Positions 59,520-64,000 of a stretch of DNA of 64,000 nt are shown piece by piece. The stretch is from NCBI RefSeq assembly GCF_018130145.1, contig NZ_JAFCMB010000001.1, positions 434,001-498,000 of the forward strand. Direction: 5' to 3'. The notes below the pieces were generated by a model. The model was not told the origin of the DNA. It ran no database searches and saw only the letters and a list, made by a program, of their open reading frames with translations. The position numbers and the translations under genes are program-made. Position 1 is the stretch's first letter, and each line of letters opens with the position of its first letter. The stretch is from Bradyrhizobium sp. AUGA SZCCT0176 (GTDB lineage Bacteria > Pseudomonadota > Alphaproteobacteria > Rhizobiales > Xanthobacteraceae).

Positions 59520-59583
59520 GGCGGGTTCTCTTTAATCCGCCGCACGATTACGAGATGGCGTGTTAAAGAGAGCCCGCCCTACG
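59520..59583. repeat. Palindromic repeat (family G), copy 1
   Basis: GGCGGGTTCTCTTTAATCCGCC, a centre reading ACGAGATGG, then GTGTTAAAGAGAGCCCGCC. Inverted relative to the other four copies in the next 3.4 kb. Confidence 0.85.
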
Positions 59584-59611
59584 CGAGCTATGGGTGGTAG
59601 CGGAGAGAAAA

Positions 59612-59950
59612 ATGCAGCAAGCGATCAGCGCGCTTCTCGTACTTGGACCGCTTCCGAGCTCTGCGGCTGCTACCGTTCCAACGATGCAAGCATTTGAGGA
59701 GCAGATGTCGAAGGTTCAAACGCCTGTCACGGATGAAGAGGCTTGCGCGTTAGTGAAACTCTTCGGTCCAGACGGTTGCTTCGGACTTGCGTGGACCCTG
59801 TTGCATCTGATCGAGACAGCGCCCGGTTGGCCGGTTGAACGTGCATTGATTGGCTTCGAAGGCGAATGGATAGATCGCCTTCGCGAGCGAGCCGAGGGCC
59901 GGAGGGCGGATTCCCTTCAATCCGCCATCTCGTATGGGCCGGCGGGTTAA
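59612..59950 (+). CDS. Small hypothetical protein, C-terminus from a repeat
   Basis: 112 residues from ATG 59612, with GGAGAG just upstream. Residues about 30-95 look like a real protein (VPTMQAFEEQMSKVQTPVT, ACALVKLFGPDGCFGLAWTLLHLIETAPGW, VERALIGFEGEWIDRLRER). The first 22 residues are hydrophobic and may be a signal peptide. The last 15 residues (RRADSLQSAISYGPAG) are translated from palindromic repeat copy 2, so the gene probably lost its original end. No family recognised. Confidence 0.5.
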   Translation: MQQAISALLVLGPLPSSAAATVPTMQAFEEQMSKVQTPVTDEEACALVKLFGPDGCFGLAWTLLHLIETAPGWPVERALIGFEGEWIDRLRERAEGRRADSLQSAISYGPAG

Positions 59951-59965
59951 AGAGAACCCGCCCTA
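59905..59965. repeat. Palindromic repeat (family G), copy 2
   Basis: GGCGGATTCCCTTCAATCCGCC-ATCTCGTATGGGCC-GGCGGGTTAAAGAGAACCCGCC. Provides the end of the small hypothetical gene and abuts the stop codon of the convergent hydrolase. Confidence 0.88.
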
Positions 59966-60628
59966 CGCGACCTGCGCCAGCAATATCTCCGTCAGGGCCT
60001 CGGGCTGCAGCCGTGCTACATTGTGCCCGCAATCGAGGGCAAAGGTCGACCACTCCGGCTCGCCGCTCAGGCGTTGATAGAGGTCAAGGAACGGACTTCC
60101 CTCCCACCCATGCGCACCGATGTAGGTCTTGCGCGGCACCTCACGCCAGCGTCCGCTGAGATTGATCGATTGGAGAAACGTCGCCATCGGCTGCGGCCGG
60201 CATCGCGGGTCAAGCGTGGGAGGGGGCGCGCAGTTTAGTCCGTCAGCGTTGGCGCCCGCGACGAAGAGATCCCGAAAACGCGGCGTCGTCAGCGACCAGA
60301 CCGAGTCGCCGGAATCAGGCACGTAGGCGTCGACATAGACCAGCGCCCGGATTTGCGATGGCGCAGCGTCAGCTGCGCCGCTCACGACCATCCCGCCGTA
60401 GGATTGTCCAACCAGGACCACGTCGCCCTGATGCAACTTCACGGCGCTGACGATCTCACCAATATGAGTTTCAAGATTGGCCATCGGGGCGGGCTCATCG
60501 CCGAGCCCTGAAAGCGTGATCGGCAAGGCCGTGTGTCCGTGCGCGGTCAGTATCTCTGCCACCTGTTGGTAGACCCAGCCGCCCTGCCAGCCGCCGGGGA
60601 TCAGGATAAAGGTGGCCATATCATTCAT
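59963..60628 (-). CDS. Alpha/beta fold hydrolase (salicylate-binding-esterase type)
   Basis: 221 residues from ATG 60628 (MNDMATFILIPGGWQGGWVY); ATG 60619 is also possible. Nucleophile elbow VVLVGQSYGGMVVSGAAD, then ALVYVDAYVPDSGDSVW and a C-terminal FALDCGHNVARLQPEALTEIL with the His. It resembles plant-type methyl-ester hydrolases and bacterial relatives. Ligand unknown. Bracketed by repeat copies 2 and 3. Confidence 0.9.
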   Translation of the reverse strand: MNDMATFILIPGGWQGGWVYQQVAEILTAHGHTALPITLSGLGDEPAPMANLETHIGEIVSAVKLHQGDVVLVGQSYGGMVVSGAADAAPSQIRALVYVDAYVPDSGDSVWSLTTPRFRDLFVAGANADGLNCAPPPTLDPRCRPQPMATFLQSINLSGRWREVPRKTYIGAHGWEGSPFLDLYQRLSGEPEWSTFALDCGHNVARLQPEALTEILLAQVA

Positions 60629-60720
60629 CCCTGACGTTGACACCTGCGGAGATTCGACATCTCCTTGGCCGAAATCAAGACCACGTGCCGGCTGACTGTG
60701 CTGAATTGAAGCTCGTAGAG

Positions 60721-60784
60721 CGACGTCCCTTTAATCCGCCATCTCGTATCGATCGGCGGGTCAAAGAGAACCCGCCCTACGCTG
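60721..60784. repeat. Palindromic repeat (family G), copy 3
   Basis: Left arm CCCTTTAATCCGCC (slightly eroded), centre ATCTCGTATCGATC, right arm GGCGGGTCAAAGAGAACCCGCC plus CTACGC. Lies between the divergent hydrolase and aminotransferase-fold genes. Confidence 0.85.
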
Positions 60785-60844
60785 ATGTCATGAAGCTGTC
60801 GTCTCAAATTGAGATCAAGCGCCCCTGATCCGAGGGAGGCTATC

Positions 60845-62152
60845 ATGAACCGGACCCCGCAGTTTTCCAGGCGCGGCGTGCTGGGTGGCACGGCGGCGGC
60901 CATCGTCACGGCCAGCAGCGCCAGCGCGCAAAATGGCGCATCGTCACTTCCGTCGTTCACGCGGACTGGCGACAGCATCTCGCAGGACCGGCCGTTCTGG
61001 GAGCAAGTCGCGTCGCTCTATGACGTCGATCGCGGCATGGCCAATCTGGAGAACGGCTATTGGGGCATCATGGCCAGGCCGGTTCTTGCCGAATTCGTTC
61101 GCCAGACGGAGAGGGTCAATCAACAGAATACCGCCTATGCCCGCACGAAATTTGGCGCGGATTCCGACGCGGTCGTCAGCGCGCTCGCACGTACGGCCGG
61201 TGTCGACAAGGATGAGATCGCCATCACCCGGGGGGCGACCGAGGCGCTGCAGAATCTCATTGTCAACTATAACCGCCTTCAGCCCGGCGATTCCGTTCTC
61301 TACGCCGATCTCGACTATGACTCGATGCAATTCGCAATGGAGTGGCTGAAAGACCGGCGCGGTGTCGGCGTTTTCAAGATCGCGCTGCCGGAACCCGCCA
61401 GCAGGCAGGCCATTCTCGATGCCTACGCCAAAGCCATCCGCGAAACGCCGAAGCTGAAGCTGATCCTGCTTACCCATCTCAGCCATCGCACCGGATTGAT
61501 CATCCCGGTCAAGGAAATCGCCGCGATGGCGCGGGAGAAGAACATCGACGTCATTCTCGATGCCGCGCATTCATGGGGTCAGGTCGATTTTCAAATCGCC
61601 GATCTCGGCGTCGATTTCATCGGCTTCAACCTGCACAAATGGATCGGGGCGCCGGTCGGCATTGGCTTCCTCTATATCCGGAAAGGCCGCCTGGATGCGA
61701 TCGACCGGCACTATGGCGACGGCAGTTTCGATCCGAACGACATCCGCACGCGCGTCCATACCGGTACCGCGAACTTCGCGACCATCCTGACGCTCCCGCT
61801 GGCGTTGAAGTTACACGAGACCATCGGCACGGCGGCCAAGGCCGCACGTCTGCGCTATCTGCGCGACCGCTGGGTCGCAAAGGCGCGCGCGTTGCCGAAC
61901 ATCGAGGTGCTGACGCCGGACGAGCCGGGTTTGGCTGCAGGGATCACGTCATTCCGGGTAAAGAACAAGGGATCGCGCGAGGACAACAATGCGTTGGTCG
62001 TCGCCTTGCGCGACAGACACAAGGTTCTCACCGTGCGCCGCGATGGCGTAGCCAGGGGGCAGTGCATCCGTGTCAGCCCCGCGCTGTATACGACCGAGGA
62101 AGAACTCGATCGCTTCGTCGCCGCTCTCGCGGTTGAGACGAGTATGGGTTGA
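60845..62152 (+). CDS. Tat-exported class V aminotransferase-fold protein
   Basis: 435 residues from ATG 60845. A Tat signal (FSRRGVLGGTAAAIVTASSASA) precedes a PLP-dependent class V fold: LENGYWGIMARPVLAEFVRQ, ITRGATEALQNLIVNYNRLQPGD, DVILDAAHSWGQVDFQIAD with the PLP-binding Asp/His, and the Schiff-base Lys in GFNLHKWIGAPVGIGFLY. It resembles isopenicillin N epimerase-like proteins. Export of such a PLP enzyme is less usual. Substrate unknown. Flanked by repeat copies 3 and 4. Confidence 0.9.
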   Translation: MNRTPQFSRRGVLGGTAAAIVTASSASAQNGASSLPSFTRTGDSISQDRPFWEQVASLYDVDRGMANLENGYWGIMARPVLAEFVRQTERVNQQNTAYARTKFGADSDAVVSALARTAGVDKDEIAITRGATEALQNLIVNYNRLQPGDSVLYADLDYDSMQFAMEWLKDRRGVGVFKIALPEPASRQAILDAYAKAIRETPKLKLILLTHLSHRTGLIIPVKEIAAMAREKNIDVILDAAHSWGQVDFQIADLGVDFIGFNLHKWIGAPVGIGFLYIRKGRLDAIDRHYGDGSFDPNDIRTRVHTGTANFATILTLPLALKLHETIGTAAKAARLRYLRDRWVAKARALPNIEVLTPDEPGLAAGITSFRVKNKGSREDNNALVVALRDRHKVLTVRRDGVARGQCIRVSPALYTTEEELDRFVAALAVETSMG

Positions 62153-62193
62153 AGCTCCGTTTCCCTTTCACAGCGGGGCTTGCATAGGGCATA

Positions 62194-62255
62194 GGGCGGG
62201 TTCTCTCTAACCCGCCATCTCGTATGGATCGACGAGTTAAAGAGAACCCGCCCTG
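62194..62255. repeat. Palindromic repeat (family G), copy 4
   Basis: GGCGGGTTCTCTCTAACCCGCC-ATCTCGTATGGATC-GACGAGTTAAAGAGAACCCGCC. Between the aminotransferase-fold gene and the first small membrane paralogue. Confidence 0.88.
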
Positions 62256-62271
62256 CGAGCTTGCTCGAAAT

Positions 62272-62520
62272 TCATTGCCCGTACAATTTGCTAAGTACGG
62301 TTAGCACAAGCAAAGTTAGTGGAAGCGCCACGATCATCGTGAGCAATCGTTGCTGAACAAACACTCTGGTCTGTTCATCCTTGGGAAACATCTCCCAAGT
62401 CATGTGCTCCCAAAAGCCAACTCGTTTTGACGGCTTAAGGCCGCGCATCCAAAGAGAGCATTGTGTGATCACTACGGCAATCGCCAAAGAGAGCAGCATA
62501 ATCCAGGCCGTCCGTGTCAT
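62272..62520 (-). CDS. Small membrane protein, tandem paralogue A
   Basis: 82 residues with two hydrophobic spans, WIMLLSLAIAVVITQCSLWM and MIVALPLTLLVLTVLSKLY. They are joined by a charged loop containing KPSKRVGFWEHMTWEMFPKD. It aligns without gaps to the 62578-62826 product, 42 of 82 residues identical by eye. Codon use is less GC-rich than surrounding genes. No family recognised. Confidence 0.78.
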   Translation of the reverse strand: MTRTAWIMLLSLAIAVVITQCSLWMRGLKPSKRVGFWEHMTWEMFPKDEQTRVFVQQRLLTMIVALPLTLLVLTVLSKLYGQ

Positions 62521-62577
62521 TTCGCAAGTCTCTCTTCAAGCAGCTTGCCAAGCTTTGACACCGCTAGTTCGAAGCAT

Positions 62578-62826
62578 CTATTGCTTGTACAATTCGGCAA
62601 ACGCATAGTGCGCAAGCACCGTCACTGGGAGCACTATGATCGCCGTGAGCAAACGTTGCTTGTAGTATTCCTTCGTCTGCTCATCCCTAGGAGGCATCTC
62701 CCATAACAGGTGCTCCCACAGGCTAATTCTTTTAGACGGTCTAATGTTGCGTATCCAAAGGGACGCTTGCGTGATCGCTGTTGCAATCAACAAAGAAAGC
62801 ACCAAAAGCCACGGCACCTTCGCCAT
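62578..62826 (-). CDS. Small membrane protein, tandem paralogue B
   Basis: 82 residues from ATG 62826 (the frame runs on to 63081 through a repeat but is unsupported). Two hydrophobic spans (LLVLSLLIATAITQASLWI, IIVLPVTVLAHYAFAELY) around RPSKRISLWEHLLWEMPPRD. Same size and layout as paralogue A 57 bp downstream. The shared loop PSKR-x3-WEH-x2-WEM-x-P-x-DEQT is likely functional. Function unknown. Confidence 0.78.
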   Translation of the reverse strand: MAKVPWLLVLSLLIATAITQASLWIRNIRPSKRISLWEHLLWEMPPRDEQTKEYYKQRLLTAIIVLPVTVLAHYAFAELYKQ

Positions 62827-62872
62827 ATCGAAAGTCCTCTTCTGAGTAGGTTGCCAAGCTGCCAAGGTACCC

Positions 62873-62932
62873 GGCGGTTTCCCTTTAATCCGCCATCTCG
62901 CATGGATCGGTGGGTCAAAGAGAACCCGCCCG
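62873..62932. repeat. Palindromic repeat (family G), copy 5
   Basis: GGCGGTTTCCCTTTAATCCGCC-ATCTCGCATGGATC-GGTGGGTCAAAGAGAACCCGCC. Ends 9 nt before the MOSC gene's stop codon. Confidence 0.88.
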
Positions 62933-62941
62933 ACACCGCTA

Positions 62942-63730
62942 CTAATCCTCAAGAACGATCTCGTCACCCGGGCGAACCAGTCCCTCCACCAGCACAGCGG
63001 CGTAGACGCCCGCTCTGTTGTCATGGTTCTTGGCGACATACTGCAAGATATCGGGGTTCTCTTCGAGCGACTCCGGATCAAGGTTGATCATGCGACAACG
63101 GATGTCGCGTTCCAGAACGTGGACCGTCAGTTTCGGACCGATCCGCAGCCTGCGGCCGACGAATGCGTCTTCGGCGAAGCTTTCACCGGAGTTGAGATCG
63201 ACATAGAGGTTTTCGCGAAAGCGGCGCTTGTCGAGCCTCACACCCACCGCGCGGCCGATGCCGTCGATTGTCCGGGTCGCAAGCAGCGACAGCGGGCGGC
63301 AGTCCGTGATGGCGCGATCCGACCGTCGCATGGTCAGCGCGCCCGGCGAGGACTCGTCGGTCAGCGCGCCGAGCAACCTGTCATCATCAACCCCGAGAAT
63401 TTCTCCCGACGGCGTCTCGACATCGACAGCCAGATCCTCAAAGCCCGGAAAAAGCGGGGTGATGCCAGGCCCGCGCGCCTCGGCCTCGGCAAGATTGCTC
63501 GGCAGCACGGAACGCGCCGGCTCCCGGAAAAACGGACGATAGCGCAGCATGTCCGGACGAGCCCGTGCCGTCAGATACGGAAATGCGGTGGGCGCGGCCG
63601 AGTTATGGACCGCGTAAAGGCGGTCGCCCAAAACTCCGGAGAAACTGACATAGGCTTCCGGCAGCATTTCGCCGCGCATGCTCTTCACAGGATAGCGCCA
63701 AACACTTTCGACCCGACCAACAACATTCAT
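62942..63730 (-). CDS. MOSC-domain protein
   Basis: 262 residues. N-terminal MOSC beta-barrel (VGRVESVWRYPVKSMRGEMLPEAYVSFSGVLGDRLYAV) and C-terminal MOSC domain (KRRFRENLYVDLNSGESFAEDAFVGRRLRIGPKLTVHVLERDIRCRMINLDPES) ending GDEIVLED. MOSC proteins handle sulfur or bind molybdenum cofactor; members include mARC-type reductases, though here no ferredoxin domain is attached. Substrate unknown. Confidence 0.92.
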   Translation of the reverse strand: MNVVGRVESVWRYPVKSMRGEMLPEAYVSFSGVLGDRLYAVHNSAAPTAFPYLTARARPDMLRYRPFFREPARSVLPSNLAEAEARGPGITPLFPGFEDLAVDVETPSGEILGVDDDRLLGALTDESSPGALTMRRSDRAITDCRPLSLLATRTIDGIGRAVGVRLDKRRFRENLYVDLNSGESFAEDAFVGRRLRIGPKLTVHVLERDIRCRMINLDPESLEENPDILQYVAKNHDNRAGVYAAVLVEGLVRPGDEIVLED

Positions 63731-63966
63731 CCAAATCGACCACGGCTGATTGCATTACTTTTCACACCGTAGTTTCCTTTCAGATGAATTGCAAAAGCCT
63801 GACTGAGTCGCCTTGCACGCAAGCGCAATCTCGCGGCTCGCTTGCGACAAATCAACCCGACGGGCAAATCAATTCCGATTTACAGAAATCATGTCAAGTC
63901 CTAAATTTCCGAAAATCAAAAACATTTCTCTTCCCTTCCACCCCAAATCACCTGCACATCAATAGC

Positions 63967-64000
63967 CATCCCGTCCCACTCAGAGGGGCGTTGGCCATCG
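63967..64000. repeat. Dispersed repeat (family H), start of second copy
   Basis: 34 bases identical to 11402-11435, cut by the window edge. The preceding 236 bp after the MOSC gene are AT-rich and show no gene. Confidence 0.85.

Noticed and set aside
59520..62932. Five regularly recurring repeats as a possible CRISPR array
   Set aside because: Spacing is 320 to 1400 bp and the intervals hold genes; the repeats are full palindromes and no cas gene is present.

Overview
The window looks like chromosomal DNA of a Bradyrhizobium-type alphaproteobacterium (Nitrobacteraceae, Hyphomicrobiales). The grounds are the high-GC coding style, the dnaA-dnaN-recF-gyrB neighbourhood, many metabolic paralogues, and the many palindromic intergenic repeats I associate with that group from memory. 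I see no tRNA, rRNA or CRISPR array.

Layout. 0-6 kb: partial Nfu-type Fe-S scaffold, universal stress protein, trpS, murJ and a Kef-type antiporter, all on the minus strand. 6-9.2 kb: an RsbQ-like hydrolase followed 8 bp later by a PAS histidine kinase, then an adenosine-kinase-like PfkB sugar kinase. 9.3-11.3 kb: the most striking locus, a compositionally foreign retron. It has a reverse transcriptase fused to a C-terminal TOPRIM domain, as in retron Ec67, and directly upstream a 128-nt msr-msd candidate bounded by a perfect 11-bp a1/a2 inverted repeat. 11.4-11.95 kb: a dispersed repeat whose first 34 bases recur at the right edge of the window. 11.9-35 kb: TPR protein, acyl-CoA synthetase, beta-lactamase-fold hydrolases, succinate-semialdehyde dehydrogenase, a MetX-like hydrolase, a SulP transporter with STAS and cyclic-nucleotide domains, enoyl-CoA hydratase, VOC protein, purC, pirin, an acetyltransferase, an AraC regulator, an MmgE/PrpD protein, a FUSC transporter, an SMI1/KNR4 protein, and a DUF2867/MATE pair.

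36-50.7 kb is the replication-gene region on the minus strand: dnaA, dnaN, recF, two large tandem secreted paralogues of unknown function, gyrB and a MurA homologue whose catalytic Cys position is Asp. rpsT lies upstream of dnaA beyond a 1.2-kb gene-free stretch with one perfect DnaA box. 51-59.4 kb: a membrane protein, msrA, a polysaccharide-export lipoprotein, a tripartite tricarboxylate transporter binding protein, a dienelactone hydrolase, an alpha/beta-hydrolase operon and a two-gene molybdenum hydroxylase (IorA/IorB type) ending in a strong terminator.

59.4-63.7 kb is a mosaic of small accessory genes separated by five copies of one roughly 62-bp palindromic repeat. It holds a small hypothetical protein, an alpha/beta hydrolase, a Tat-exported class V aminotransferase-fold protein, two tandem 82-residue membrane-protein paralogues and a MOSC protein. 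The main accessory biology is the Ec67-like retron, a likely self-contained anti-phage module, and the RsbQ-PAS-kinase signalling pair.
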